Shown: positions 17,107-26,957 of the stretch, one piece after another
Layout of the letters: each line of letters begins with the position of its first letter
Position numbering within the stretch: the first letter of the stretch is position 1
Assembly: GCA_902778935.1 (NCBI GenBank)
Contig: CACYZT010000004.1
Location: 106,034 to 170,033, forward strand
DNA from: an uncultured Bacteroidales bacterium
GTDB lineage: Bacteria > Bacteroidota > Bacteroidia > Bacteroidales > Paludibacteraceae
Length of the DNA stretch: 64,000 nucleotides
Direction: 5' to 3'
Notes under the pieces: generated by a model
What the model saw: only the letters and a program-made list of their open reading frames with translations
Database searches by the model: none
What the model was told of the DNA's origin: nothing
Program-made: the position numbers and the translations under genes

Positions 17107-20100
17107 TTACTTGACTTCTGTGCCTAACGTGGTGTAGGTCTTGCCATTCTTGCGAATGAAGAGTTGACCATTACGGATGAACTTTTCCCCTTCGCGAACT
17201 TCCGTATTCACATTTTCGAAGCCTTGCGGCACGGTATGCTCTTTGGTACGCTTAATTTGCAAATTATTGAAGAGCGTAGCATTTCCGTGCTGATCTGCCG
17301 TATAGGAGTTAATCTCAATGCAATTATCTTTTACTGTGAACTTGGTGAACGAAGGCGCACCCGGTTGACCAAATCGAGAGGTGAAAAGGTCAAAATAGTT
17401 CTCCACGTCATGATGGTTACCATCGAAAAGGAGCGACTTATCGGTCGTATATTTCTCCTCCATCTCGGCACGGCTATACGGATAGTAACGCTTGCGTCCG
17501 CAGGTAGCGCCGATGAAATAGAGTGTACCATCGTCCGTGGTGAACTCACCACCATACTTACCGTTCATATTGGTACTGGTGTTAACGGTAGTATCCTTGA
17601 CGTTGGAGACAGAACCGGCAATAACTGTCCGCGTATCAGGATCCACCGGGCCAATCACCTCATAGCAGTGGTCGTGACCCTGGATAGCGAGGTCGATTTC
17701 ACACTCCTTGAGAATAGGCAACATGAACTTGCGGAACAGAGGAATCTCATTGTCGGTAGAGTGACCGGAACCTGAGAAGATGTTCTTATGCGCCAGCGTT
17801 ACACGATACTTGGTATTCGGGTGCTTGGCTATTTCTGCCTTGAACCAATTGGGCACATCTTTAGAAAGATAGGTTGACATCATAGACGTCTCACCACTGG
17901 ATGAACGCCACCAATCCTGGAGCGAATATACGAGGAAGAGGACATCGCCATAGACGAAGCTATACGTGATACCGTGGAACTGCGGTCTATACGATGCCGG
18001 AACAGACATCGCGAAGTCAGTAGGCGTATTGAAATGATAGTCGTAGTTGAGATTCTTGGTATCATCGTGGTTACCATCCGTCGGCACAATCGGCATTTTC
18101 ATGATAACGGGTTTGATAGACTCATCGAACCAGCGCTCCCACTCCCATTCGGAGTTCATCTCTGTACCTGTTTCCACGAAGTCACCAGGGAAGAGGCAGA
18201 AGCGCGCATCACCTGCGTTTGCCGCAGCCGCCTTAGCGCACCACTTGGCATTCTCTACGTATTCCGCATCCATAATATGGCTATCGGACATATATAGGAA
18301 CGAGAACTCACCCTGCTCATCTTCCTTAGTGCGGAACTGCGCGATGTCACTCCAATGGCCCTCATAACCGCAACGCCAACTATAGGTTGTACCGGGTGTC
18401 AGGTTCTCAGCAAGGGCTTTATGGCTGACATAGGTGAACTTGGTGTTACTTGCCAGTTTTGCCGCCTTAGTGATACCGGAAGCAGAAACGGCATAGTTGA
18501 GTGCCGGTGTGGTGGTAGGAGTAGCATTGATAGAGAGAACGCCATCCATCGTAGCGAAGTCGTTCGCTGTAGCATTGGCAATCGGGAGGAGTTGTACCAG
18601 TCCATCATTAATACCTTCATTTGTAAACCAGCAGAATGCCATGCGTGTTTTGGGATCCCCATTGATATTCGCTATCATGTTATACGGTTCCTCTTTGCCA
18701 ACTAATTTGCCGATAGCAGCGTTCATCTCAGCAATTTTGCCCGCAATAGAAGGCAGGTCGCTCTCGGGATTTAAACTATCGATACGCGCAGCTTCTTTAG
18801 CAATCAAGAACGGGATGAACGAAGGCACCGTGTAGTTCACCATCGGATAGAGCGAGTCAGCCGCTAACACTTCATCCGGATATTTGGTTGGAGGAATGGG
18901 TAATATAACCACAATTGCGCTATCCATGAATCCACCATCCTGCGTCTCAACGCGAGCTATAGTTTGTCCTTCTTCTACTCCGGTAACAGCTCCATTATGG
19001 ATGGTGGCAATTGCCTCATTGTCAATCGTCCATGTGACACGCTTATTGTTGGCGTTTGCCGGTTCGATGAGTGCAATGAGCGTACCCGATTGCTCCTTGA
19101 TAATCTTAATGGTATCCTGCATGATATTTACACCTGTGACAGCGATGACCGATGCATCGGGGTCGTACTCATAGGCACCGATATCCACGCCCGTTCCTTT
19201 AGGACGAGCCACACCCTCGATATCAGTTGCAGGGGCTTTGGTTGCATCCGCAAGATTGAGGAGAGCAACAGAAGCTTCCGTCAACGAGAAATCCGCGTTA
19301 CGCATAGCGGCAACTTGACCGGCATCAGCAGGAGCACCAACAAAAGTTGTCGGGTTTCGGAAGTTCGGTCCACCAGCCGCTGTATTATTTGCATCAAGCA
19401 ACGGAGTCAAGAATTTGCCACTCGTGGTAGATGCATCGTCCGCTGCATTATGACTACCGAGAGCTCCAGTGGCGATATAGTTGACGTGTTCCGTAAATTC
19501 CGGAGCTGCCATATTGCCCCAAAAAACAGAATTATAAACGCCACCTGCTTCTGAACAATAACCCGCATACTGCGCGCCATAGTTATTGCAGACCGTACAG
19601 TTATAGACATTGCCTCCATCATTATAAATACCACCGCAGTCGGGCCACCCTGTCACACTGGCACTATTGTTGTACAATACGCAATTGCGAACTATTCCGC
19701 CTGTTTCGTTTCTGATGGTGCCATATTTGCCCTGACAGCCACGAATGATACAGTTTTCTATCAAGGCTCCTTTGTTGCGGATAGCCCCTCCTGAACTAGT
19801 AGAAGAGCACAGCTCAATAAGGCAATTACGTATAACTGCTTGAACTGTGGCATTGCCCTGCTCAACGTGGATTCCACCTCCATTTGAACCATGGCAGTTA
19901 ATGATTTTACAATTGCTGACAATCATATTGCCACGCATAAACATAGCACCACCTTCATAGCTATGCTCTGCATTCTGCATGGTGAGACCATCAATAGTGA
20001 TAAGGGTTGCAGGCGGAGCATCATACTTGACAATAATCCACTTACCCTGATCAGTACCATCAATGATGGTTTCATATAGTTCAATGTCGCGAACACCGGT

Positions 20101-20349
20101 TGTAGCATTGTACCCGCCGAGGATAGTTTGACCGTCACTGACGGAGAAAGCTTGATTATACAGGCCTTCGGCAATAAAAACCGTATCGCCGGCAGGAACG
20201 CCCCATACGGCTTGTTGAATTGTCGCTTTGGCATTAGCCCAAGACTTTCCATCCAAGCTGTCATCGCCATCAGGCTTGACATACTTGTTACTTGCAGACG
20301 CGCACAGCACCGCTGTGCAGACCGTCAAGAGGAGTAAAAATCGTTTCAT
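17107..20349 (-). CDS. Secreted beta-helix, Big2 and metallophosphoesterase protein with sorting tail
   Basis: The ATG at 20349 gives 1080 residues and a clean signal peptide (MKRFLLLLTVCTAVLCASA). An ATG two codons upstream is also possible. In order: a beta-helix region (about 20-390, with AGDTVFIAEGLY and repeated ENCIIRGC-like turns), a Big2-like domain (about 400-480, RVTWTIDNEAIATI), a fibronectin-like segment (FRTKE), and a calcineurin-type phosphoesterase with MSDSHIM, FPGDFVETG, TDGNHDD, LAHKNIFSGSGH and IQGHDHCYEV. Those carry the usual di-metal ligands. It ends in the tail NGQLFIRKNGKTYTTLG. It is the last gene of an operon of four related enzymes. The substrate is a phosphoester, unidentified. 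Confidence 0.82.
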   Translation of the reverse strand: MKRFLLLLTVCTAVLCASASNKYVKPDGDDSLDGKSWANAKATIQQAVWGVPAGDTVFIAEGLYNQAFSVSDGQTILGGYNATTGVRDIELYETIIDGTDQGKWIIVKYDAPPATLITIDGLTMQNAEHSYEGGAMFMRGNMIVSNCKIINCHGSNGGGIHVEQGNATVQAVIRNCLIELCSSTSSGGAIRNKGALIENCIIRGCQGKYGTIRNETGGIVRNCVLYNNSASVTGWPDCGGIYNDGGNVYNCTVCNNYGAQYAGYCSEAGGVYNSVFWGNMAAPEFTEHVNYIATGALGSHNAADDASTTSGKFLTPLLDANNTAAGGPNFRNPTTFVGAPADAGQVAAMRNADFSLTEASVALLNLADATKAPATDIEGVARPKGTGVDIGAYEYDPDASVIAVTGVNIMQDTIKIIKEQSGTLIALIEPANANNKRVTWTIDNEAIATIHNGAVTGVEEGQTIARVETQDGGFMDSAIVVILPIPPTKYPDEVLAADSLYPMVNYTVPSFIPFLIAKEAARIDSLNPESDLPSIAGKIAEMNAAIGKLVGKEEPYNMIANINGDPKTRMAFCWFTNEGINDGLVQLLPIANATANDFATMDGVLSINATPTTTPALNYAVSASGITKAAKLASNTKFTYVSHKALAENLTPGTTYSWRCGYEGHWSDIAQFRTKEDEQGEFSFLYMSDSHIMDAEYVENAKWCAKAAAANAGDARFCLFPGDFVETGTEMNSEWEWERWFDESIKPVIMKMPIVPTDGNHDDTKNLNYDYHFNTPTDFAMSVPASYRPQFHGITYSFVYGDVLFLVYSLQDWWRSSSGETSMMSTYLSKDVPNWFKAEIAKHPNTKYRVTLAHKNIFSGSGHSTDNEIPLFRKFMLPILKECEIDLAIQGHDHCYEVIGPVDPDTRTVIAGSVSNVKDTTVNTSTNMNGKYGGEFTTDDGTLYFIGATCGRKRYYPYSRAEMEEKYTTDKSLLFDGNHHDVENYFDLFTSRFGQPGAPSFTKFTVKDNCIEINSYTADQHGNATLFNNLQIKRTKEHTVPQGFENVNTEVREGEKFIRNGQLFIRKNGKTYTTLGTEVK

Positions 20350-20376
20350 AAGCATTTAATTTGGTTAAACGAAAAA

Positions 20377-21723
20377 TTAGTTGTTCTTTCTTTTATAAGG
20401 CAGGCCCAGCATTGTGACCATTTCACCGTCCTGCCTGCGGATAAAAACCGCACCGTCCTTCACTACTTTTTCCGGTGAGGTAGCGGTTTGCGGTGTTTGC
20501 ACGTCTTGCGGCCGGTCGCTACCATCCAACATAAAGCGATAGGTATAGAACTCGTTGCCCACCGAATCACGCGCAGAGAGGTCTATATACGAAGCATCCG
20601 CCGCCATATCCAACAGCGAGAAACACGACACCTGACGATAGAACAGCGAATATTGCGCATCTTTCAACTGTGTCTGCTGCGGATAATTGGAATCGCGGCC
20701 GCAGCCCGGGCGGACATAATGCACGCCATCCTTATAGATATGCTCGAAAGAATGATCATCACCGGAAAGGGAGATAATCCGCTTGCCCAATGCCGCATGC
20801 TTCTCAAGCAGTTTGGAGAACTTCTTTGGATAATCAGACCACTGGCCATGATAACCACTGGTCCACATACCTACATGATGGCAGACAAAAATCCACGGTC
20901 TATCGCAAACAGCCAGTATGGAATCCGCCCATTTATACTGCTTGCTGCCCGGCAAAAAGCGCGGCGAAGAAGCATCATCGTTGATATTGAGCATTATCAC
21001 ATCGGCATTACCATAGGTAAAATGGAAATACGCCTCTCCACGGGGATCTTTGATAGAATCTTCCGGTGGGCCATCATGGCTGAACTGGTGGAAATAATCG
21101 TAGAAAGAGGACCATCTGTATGTTGCCGGTACTCCTGTCTCATGATTTCCTACCGAAGACATGATCGGCACTTGACCCAAGAACGGCGCCCCAGGCGTGA
21201 AGAAATACTTATTCCACCGGCGGTCCGCTCCATTGTCGCTGACAAAATCACCGTTCATGAGACTGATATCGGGATTGAGTGCGCAGATGGTGTCCTGCAT
21301 ATTCGACCAATTATTGCGGGCATTGCCGTGGATATCGGAGATCGAGAAAATCCGGTACGCTGTTCCCTGCTCCGGAGCAGTCTTGGTGCAACATGTATCC
21401 GCATAGCGACCGAGGCTGTTGCCGACCGTGAAATAATAGCGCGTGAAAGGTTGCAGATTCGTCAGTGTGACAATATGCATATACCCTTCGCCCGCCACAT
21501 TCCATCCATCAGAGGTAGTGACACACATGCTGAGGCTGTCACGGCACGTGCCGTAATACACCGATGCCTCTGTGGGTTCCATCTCCTCCGCCATTTGCCA
21601 TAGAATCTTCACCGACGAGGTGGTGGGAGCCATGGAATAAGGCTTCTTGTATGGCACATAGCCCTCCGCTGCCGCCCATACGGGCAGCAGAGCGAGGGCG
21701 AATATGAAGATTGTTTTATGCAT
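20377..21723 (-). CDS. Secreted purple-acid-phosphatase-like metallophosphoesterase
   Basis: The product is 448 residues with a signal peptide (1-19). A fibronectin-like N-terminal domain (VKILWQMAEEMEPTEASVYYG) resembles that of purple acid phosphatases. The catalytic domain has SISDIHGN, LMNGDFVSDNG, SSVGNHETG, FVCHHVGM and LSGDDHSFEH. It ends in a variant of the sorting tail (VVKDGAVFIRRQDGEMVTML). Its start codon overlaps the stop of the preceding phosphoesterase gene by one base (TAATG). It is more distant from the other three enzymes of the operon than they are from each other. Confidence 0.82.
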   Translation of the reverse strand: MHKTIFIFALALLPVWAAAEGYVPYKKPYSMAPTTSSVKILWQMAEEMEPTEASVYYGTCRDSLSMCVTTSDGWNVAGEGYMHIVTLTNLQPFTRYYFTVGNSLGRYADTCCTKTAPEQGTAYRIFSISDIHGNARNNWSNMQDTICALNPDISLMNGDFVSDNGADRRWNKYFFTPGAPFLGQVPIMSSVGNHETGVPATYRWSSFYDYFHQFSHDGPPEDSIKDPRGEAYFHFTYGNADVIMLNINDDASSPRFLPGSKQYKWADSILAVCDRPWIFVCHHVGMWTSGYHGQWSDYPKKFSKLLEKHAALGKRIISLSGDDHSFEHIYKDGVHYVRPGCGRDSNYPQQTQLKDAQYSLFYRQVSCFSLLDMAADASYIDLSARDSVGNEFYTYRFMLDGSDRPQDVQTPQTATSPEKVVKDGAVFIRRQDGEMVTMLGLPYKRKNN

Positions 21724-23498
21724 TATTGCATCATGGTTGGGATAGAGTGATTCTTGGTGCGGACGATACGCATGGTATTGAGCAGGGAAGCGTTACCCTG
21801 GTCGTCATCCGCCAGATAGGAATTGAACTCCAAACAATCCTCTTTAACCGTAATCGCCGTGAAGCACGGTTTCTCGGGTTGGCCGAACATACCGGTGAAG
21901 AGGTCAAAGTAATTCTTGACATTATGGTGCTTGTCATCCTGAAGGAGATTGATATCATCGGTATATTCTCTCTCCATACGCTCACGGCTATGCGGATAAT
22001 AGCGTTTGTAACCGCAGGTAGCGCCGATGAAATAGAAAGTACCATCGTCCGTGCAGTACGTACCTCCCTTATAGCCGGTCATATTCTTATTGTTACCACC
22101 TCCCACTTCTTCGCGATCGGAGATAGCGGAGAGAATCGGGGTAAGGCTATCGGGGTCAACCGGACCGATGACCTCATAGGTATGGTCATGTCCCTGGAGC
22201 GCCACGTCTATTTCGTTCTCCTTGAAGACCGGCAACATACAATGGCGGAACACAGGCGGTTCCTTATCGGTCGAGTGGTCCGAACCGGAGAAGAGATTGA
22301 AGTGGGCGAGCGATACACGCCACTGCGTACCGGGGTTCGCCATGGTCTGATCGCGGAACCAGGAGCCGATATGGTCGGTCAGATAGGTTGAGGTCCAGTC
22401 CAGATAGCTATGGGTCTCACGCCAGAAATCCTGCATGGAGAAGACATAGAAGAGCACATCGCCATAGACGAAACCATAGACTATACCTTGGAACTGCGGC
22501 GCAGAGGTGTAGTTCTGGTTAAAATCATTGTTGGTATTGAAATGGTAGGTATAGTTGATGTTCGGGCTATCGTCATGGTTACCATCGGTAACGACCATCG
22601 GCATGGCTTTGATGACGGGTTCCATGGACTCCTCGAACCAACGCTCCCATTCCCATTCGGAGTTGCTGGCATCACCATCCTCGACAAAGTCACCCGGGAA
22701 GCAGCAGAACCGCGCTTCAGGCACCGTCTTAACCACGGCTTTGGCACAACGGCGTGCTTCCTTGATGAAGGTAGGGTTCTCGATATGGCTATCACTCATC
22801 ACTACGAAGGTATATTCTCCTTGGTTCGCATCCTCGGTGCGGAAATGACCGATAGGGCTCCAGTGGCCGTCATATCCGCAGCGCCATGAATAAGCAGTAC
22901 CCGGCGTCAGATTCTGAGCCAGTGCTTTATGGGCAATATAGTTATATCTATCTGCAGCAGAGATTCCTGCGGCATTGACGATATAACGCGCCTTGCCGGC
23001 ATAACGCAGTTTGCGGGTTCGCTCATAATCGGCACGAACGGTCATGACTCCGTTATTACCCTCAAAATCCTCGACCGTAGCATTCTCAACCGGAATGATT
23101 TGTACTTCACCCTCAAACACACTATCATTGGTAAACCAGTTGAACGCCATGCGGGTTTTCGGGTCACCATTGATATTCGCCACCATACAATAAGGCTCGG
23201 TCTTAGGCTTCAGTTCGCTTATTCTCAGACGCAAGGTCTCGAGGTTCGCTTCCGAAGGATCGGATGCACAAGCGGTGATAGCAATCTTGAGTGCTGTATG
23301 GCTCGGGACGGTATAGTCGTAGCGGGTGTAGGCAGAGTCCGCTTTCTCCCACTCGGTCTTCGGTATCACCACTTCCGAGGTATCGGGTGGCAGGGGTGGA
23401 TCGGGCGGTTCCGGCGTAACCGGTTCCTTACACGAGGTAAAGGCAAAACTTACTGTCATAAATAATGACAAAAGATAAAAGAAGGATTGCTTTTTCAT
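21723..23498 (-). CDS. Metallophosphoesterase lipoprotein
   Basis: The product is 591 residues with a lipoprotein signal (FAFTSC, Cys22) and a Pro-rich linker. Residues about 100-215 share with the two beta-helix paralogues the GDPKTRMAFNWFTND and PGTAYSWRCGYDGHW segments. The calcineurin domain has MSDSHIE, FPGDFVEDG, TDGNHDD, LAHFNLFSGSDH and LQGHDHTYEV. It lacks both the beta-helix and the sorting tail, so it is probably anchored by lipid. The three similar enzymes thus sit at the surface by different means. It starts 4 nt after the upstream gene. Confidence 0.85.
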   Translation of the reverse strand: MKKQSFFYLLSLFMTVSFAFTSCKEPVTPEPPDPPLPPDTSEVVIPKTEWEKADSAYTRYDYTVPSHTALKIAITACASDPSEANLETLRLRISELKPKTEPYCMVANINGDPKTRMAFNWFTNDSVFEGEVQIIPVENATVEDFEGNNGVMTVRADYERTRKLRYAGKARYIVNAAGISAADRYNYIAHKALAQNLTPGTAYSWRCGYDGHWSPIGHFRTEDANQGEYTFVVMSDSHIENPTFIKEARRCAKAVVKTVPEARFCCFPGDFVEDGDASNSEWEWERWFEESMEPVIKAMPMVVTDGNHDDSPNINYTYHFNTNNDFNQNYTSAPQFQGIVYGFVYGDVLFYVFSMQDFWRETHSYLDWTSTYLTDHIGSWFRDQTMANPGTQWRVSLAHFNLFSGSDHSTDKEPPVFRHCMLPVFKENEIDVALQGHDHTYEVIGPVDPDSLTPILSAISDREEVGGGNNKNMTGYKGGTYCTDDGTFYFIGATCGYKRYYPHSRERMEREYTDDINLLQDDKHHNVKNYFDLFTGMFGQPEKPCFTAITVKEDCLEFNSYLADDDQGNASLLNTMRIVRTKNHSIPTMMQ

Positions 23499-23502
23499 AC
23501 TG

Positions 23503-25887
23503 TTACTTATTTAGGGTTATTGTATTGAAATGCTTGATTGAGCCATCCGGCTGCACTGCGAAAGTCTCCAGTTTGAGCCGGTCTTTGCGGACGGTGACGC
23601 GGGTGTAGGAAGGTGCGCCGGGTTGCGCCAGTTTCGAGAAGAGGTCGAAATAGTTCTCCACATGATGGATATGCTTGGATGCGTCCATCTCTTCTCGAGT
23701 AAGCGGCGTATAGCGTTTGGCCCCACAGGTAGCTCCGATAAAATAGAGGGTGGAGTCCACGGGACCGATGACCTCATAGCAGTGGTCGTGTCCCTGCAGA
23801 ACAAGATCCATGCGGCACTCCTTCATCACAGGCAGCATGGTAGAGCGGAGGAGCGGCGTCTCTTTATCGCGCTGATGGTCGGAACCGGAGAAGAGATTCT
23901 TATGCACCAAGCCTACATGCCAAGATTGGGCGGGATGGGCTGCCACCTGCGCCTTAAACCAATTACCGAGGTCATGCTCCAAATACTCGGAAGTACCGGC
24001 AGCATAATTGTATTCCCCTCTCCAGAAGTCCTGCATAGAGAAGGCAATGAGCAGCATATCGCCATAGACGAAGGAGTAGTTGATGCCTGCAAACTGCGGA
24101 CGAACCGAGGTGATGAGGTTAAAGGAAGTATCGGTATTAAAATGATAGGAATAGTTAAGCAGCGGCGAGTCGTCATGGTTACCGTCCGTCGGAACGATAG
24201 GCATGGCCATGATAACGGGTTTGAGAGCTTCTTCGAACCAGCGCTCCCACTCCCATTCGGAGTTGTTCTCCGTGCCGGTATCGACGAAGTCACCGGGGAA
24301 GACACAGAAGCGAGCGTTTTTCTCATTACGCGCGACCGCCTCTGCGCACAAGCGCGCTGCGTCCACATATTCCTTATTTTGTATATGGCTGTCCGTCATA
24401 TAGATGAAGGAGAACTCGGCGTTGGTATCATCCGCTGTGCGGAAATGCGCGATGTCACTCCAGTGACCGTCATAGCCGACGCGGTACGAATAATCGGTGC
24501 CGGGCTTGAGGTTCTGCGCCAGAGCCTTATGACTGACATAGCGGAAAGCGGTGTTCTTATCTATGAGCGCCGTCTTGAGGATACCTGACGAAGAGATAGC
24601 GTAGTGCAAAGGCACCGTCGTAGTCGGCGTCGCGACTACATTTGAGATTTGAGATTTGAGATTTTCAAAATCAGTTGCAGTGGCATTGGCTTTGGAAATG
24701 ATTTGCACTTCGCCATCGGTAATACCTTCATTGGTAAACCAGCAGAAGCCCATTCGTGTTTTCGGGTCTCCATTGATAGTAGCCACCATGCAGTAAGGTT
24801 GCTCCTTGGACACGAGTGTCGTAGAAGGATCTACGAGAGAAGCGATATAGGAAGGAACGGTATAATCCAAGGGATAGGGAATGGTTCTCAATTCCGGCAT
24901 ATAATCCCTCGGAGAAGCAGGCGGCATCGATGCTATCCGATGTGAAGGCGGTCCGATGCGATAGTCGGCAGCCAACATGATTGCCTGTTCCGCCTCTGTG
25001 ACGGGCACTCCGGCAAAGGTAGCGGGGTCACAGAAATGCGGTCCGTCGGGTGCTTCGTTATCCGACGAGAGCCATGGTTGATCAAAGAAATGCGTCTCAA
25101 AGCCTTCGTCCGCCCGGCTCTGGCCAGACGTACTCTCATCAGAGACATAGTTAGATGGGTCCACGAATCCGTACTCGTTGCGGTTGCCCCACATAGTACA
25201 GACATAGACCGAACTCTCGGAATGGATACCGCCGTAACGGTCACCATAATTGTTGGCAATGGTACAATGATTGAGCACACCATCGAAGTTCGCCACACCT
25301 CCTGCATCGGGCCAGTAGTGGCCGGTAGCCGAACAGTTATGGATAAGACACTCTTCGAGTTTGGCACCAAGCGCTGAGGCTTCGGGCAGGTCTCCTTTGA
25401 TAAGGACACCGCCACACTGAAGTCCGCTGCAGCCACGGATGACGCAATGGCGCATGATGACTTTTCCTCTCAGCCAAGCTGCACCACCCTGCTGGTTATG
25501 GCGTGCATTCTGGAGCACAAAATCTTCGATACGCGTCGGCAGGGTACAATCCGCTTCACAGGACACAAGACGTGTGTTGAGATTCGTACCATCCAAGACG
25601 GATTTATCCTGATGGTCACGGAAGCGCGGAAGGGGTTCATCCGCCGCGCAACCACCGATGATGCTCACTCCGTCCTTGAGGACAATCCCCTCATGATAGA
25701 GTCCCGCTTCCACGAGCAGTGTATCGCCCGCGCGACAATTATCTATACCAAGGCGAATAGACGCCTGTGCTGTCTCCCATGACTTACCATCGTCACCGTC
25801 ATGGCCGTCGGTACGCACGTACCATGTGGCAGCCGACGCATTAAGCGCCGCTGCCAGACACAGTACTATGAAAAAGATTCGTTTCAT
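23503..25887 (-). CDS. Secreted beta-helix metallophosphoesterase
   Basis: The ATG at 25887 gives 794 residues beginning MKRIFFIVLCLAAALNASAA, a signal peptide like that of the paralogue ending at 17107. A longer reading frame upstream runs through a repeat and is unlikely to be translated. Residues about 20-350 form a beta-helix (AGDTLLVEAGLY, MRHCVIRGCSG). The phosphoesterase domain has MTDSHIQ, FPGDFVDTG, TDGNHDD, LVHKNLFSGSDH and LQGHDHCYEV. There is no Big2 domain and no sorting tail. A small tandem TTTGAGA repeat (24641-24665) encodes a loop (NLKSQISN) absent from its paralogues. Confidence 0.82.
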   Translation of the reverse strand: MKRIFFIVLCLAAALNASAATWYVRTDGHDGDDGKSWETAQASIRLGIDNCRAGDTLLVEAGLYHEGIVLKDGVSIIGGCAADEPLPRFRDHQDKSVLDGTNLNTRLVSCEADCTLPTRIEDFVLQNARHNQQGGAAWLRGKVIMRHCVIRGCSGLQCGGVLIKGDLPEASALGAKLEECLIHNCSATGHYWPDAGGVANFDGVLNHCTIANNYGDRYGGIHSESSVYVCTMWGNRNEYGFVDPSNYVSDESTSGQSRADEGFETHFFDQPWLSSDNEAPDGPHFCDPATFAGVPVTEAEQAIMLAADYRIGPPSHRIASMPPASPRDYMPELRTIPYPLDYTVPSYIASLVDPSTTLVSKEQPYCMVATINGDPKTRMGFCWFTNEGITDGEVQIISKANATATDFENLKSQISNVVATPTTTVPLHYAISSSGILKTALIDKNTAFRYVSHKALAQNLKPGTDYSYRVGYDGHWSDIAHFRTADDTNAEFSFIYMTDSHIQNKEYVDAARLCAEAVARNEKNARFCVFPGDFVDTGTENNSEWEWERWFEEALKPVIMAMPIVPTDGNHDDSPLLNYSYHFNTDTSFNLITSVRPQFAGINYSFVYGDMLLIAFSMQDFWRGEYNYAAGTSEYLEHDLGNWFKAQVAAHPAQSWHVGLVHKNLFSGSDHQRDKETPLLRSTMLPVMKECRMDLVLQGHDHCYEVIGPVDSTLYFIGATCGAKRYTPLTREEMDASKHIHHVENYFDLFSKLAQPGAPSYTRVTVRKDRLKLETFAVQPDGSIKHFNTITLNK

Positions 25888-25900
25888 TTTATTGCTTCGC

Positions 25901-25972
25901 AATGACCGCTTCGCTGTTGGACCACTGCGTTGTAAGACCGTTACTCTGTAAGACCGTCCTTCGGACTGTAAG
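25901..25972. repeat. GACC/TGAC hairpin repeat family, copy 4
   Basis: It contains units GACCGCTTCGCTGTTG, GACCACTGCGTTGTAA, GACCGTTACTCTGTAA and a GTCC-TTC-GGAC hairpin. It follows the same plan as the other copies with TGTAA in place of TGACA. It fills the gap between the PfkB kinase and the first metallophosphoesterase gene, so it lies in the transcript. Confidence 0.65.
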
Positions 25973-25978
25973 AATTTA

Positions 25979-26923
25979 TTAGCTCCAGCCGAAGCGTTCA
26001 CGGCCGATGCGCTCTACGTCTTCACGGCAAGTGAAAGCGGTGGTGCCACCGGCTGCGGTGGTATTGACAGCACCGGTCATGTTACCATATTCCTGACACT
26101 TATCCAGCGGATCACCTGCTGCAAGACGAGCGATGAAGCCCGAGTTGAAGGAGTCACCGGCACCGATACAATCGACTACATTCTTATTGAGCAATGCAGC
26201 TTGCTTGCGGTCGGGTTGGCCTTTGCGCATGAGGATAGAGCCCTTGCTACCGCACTTGATAACTGCGGCGTTGGTGTAAGGACGGATCTTCTCGATGGCC
26301 TCTTCCAAGGTCTCGGAACGCGTGAGGAACTTGAGTTCGGTCTCATTAGGCATGAAGACGGTGAGCATAGGGAGGACGGCTTTGTAGTCGAGGTCCCATT
26401 GCTCTGTCGGGTCCCACTGGCTATCCAGCGTGACGGTAACACCATTCTCCTTGCAAAGCTCAAGAATCTTCATGAGGTCACGTTTGACACCACTCTGCAT
26501 GTAGATAGAAGAGATATGGATATGCTTGGTCTGCTTGAAGACCTCGGGGTTGATGTCTGCCAGTCCCATATAATCCATGGCGCCCTGATAAGTCAGGTTC
26601 GCACGGTCCTCATCATAACTCATACAGATGGTAGCGCCGGTAGCATACTTATCCTGACGGATGAGATAGCGTGTGTCCACACCTTTTGCGCGAAGGCTCG
26701 ACTCCACGAGGTCGCCGAAGCTATCGTTGCCTATCATACCGCAGAATGCCACTTTAGCACCCAGTGCGGCTGCGTTCGCAGCGAAGATGGCAGTAGAGCT
26801 ACCCAATGTAAGGGTCATCTGCTTGGCAAACTTCTCTTTACCGATTTCCGGTTCGCCTTCTATCTGATTGAGAATCAAATCGACGTTTAACTCGCCTAAG
26901 GCGATGATATCAAATGGTTTCAT
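25979..26923 (-). CDS. PfkB-family sugar kinase (candidate tagatose-6-phosphate kinase)
   Basis: The product is 314 residues, normal for the ribokinase/PfkB family. It has the N-terminal signature IIALGELNVDLI and the Gly-rich LTLGSSTAIFAANAAALGAKV. The C-terminal GAGDSFNSGF carries the catalytic Asp and anion hole. It is cytoplasmic. Beside AgaS- and GatZ-like genes the expected reaction is phosphorylation of tagatose 6-phosphate to the 1,6-bisphosphate. The sequence does not distinguish this from 2-dehydro-3-deoxygluconate or fructose kinase activity. Confidence 0.82.
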   Translation of the reverse strand: MKPFDIIALGELNVDLILNQIEGEPEIGKEKFAKQMTLTLGSSTAIFAANAAALGAKVAFCGMIGNDSFGDLVESSLRAKGVDTRYLIRQDKYATGATICMSYDEDRANLTYQGAMDYMGLADINPEVFKQTKHIHISSIYMQSGVKRDLMKILELCKENGVTVTLDSQWDPTEQWDLDYKAVLPMLTVFMPNETELKFLTRSETLEEAIEKIRPYTNAAVIKCGSKGSILMRKGQPDRKQAALLNKNVVDCIGAGDSFNSGFIARLAAGDPLDKCQEYGNMTGAVNTTAAGGTTAFTCREDVERIGRERFGWS

Positions 26924-26957
26924 TGTTGTTGGGGTTAGAGGGTTAGAGGGTTAGGGG

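Noticed and set aside
25888-26001. 38-residue N-terminal extension of the metallophosphoesterase at 23503
   Set aside because: It would be translated from the GACC/TGAC repeat and from the end of the kinase gene. The ATG at 25887 starts a standard signal peptide.
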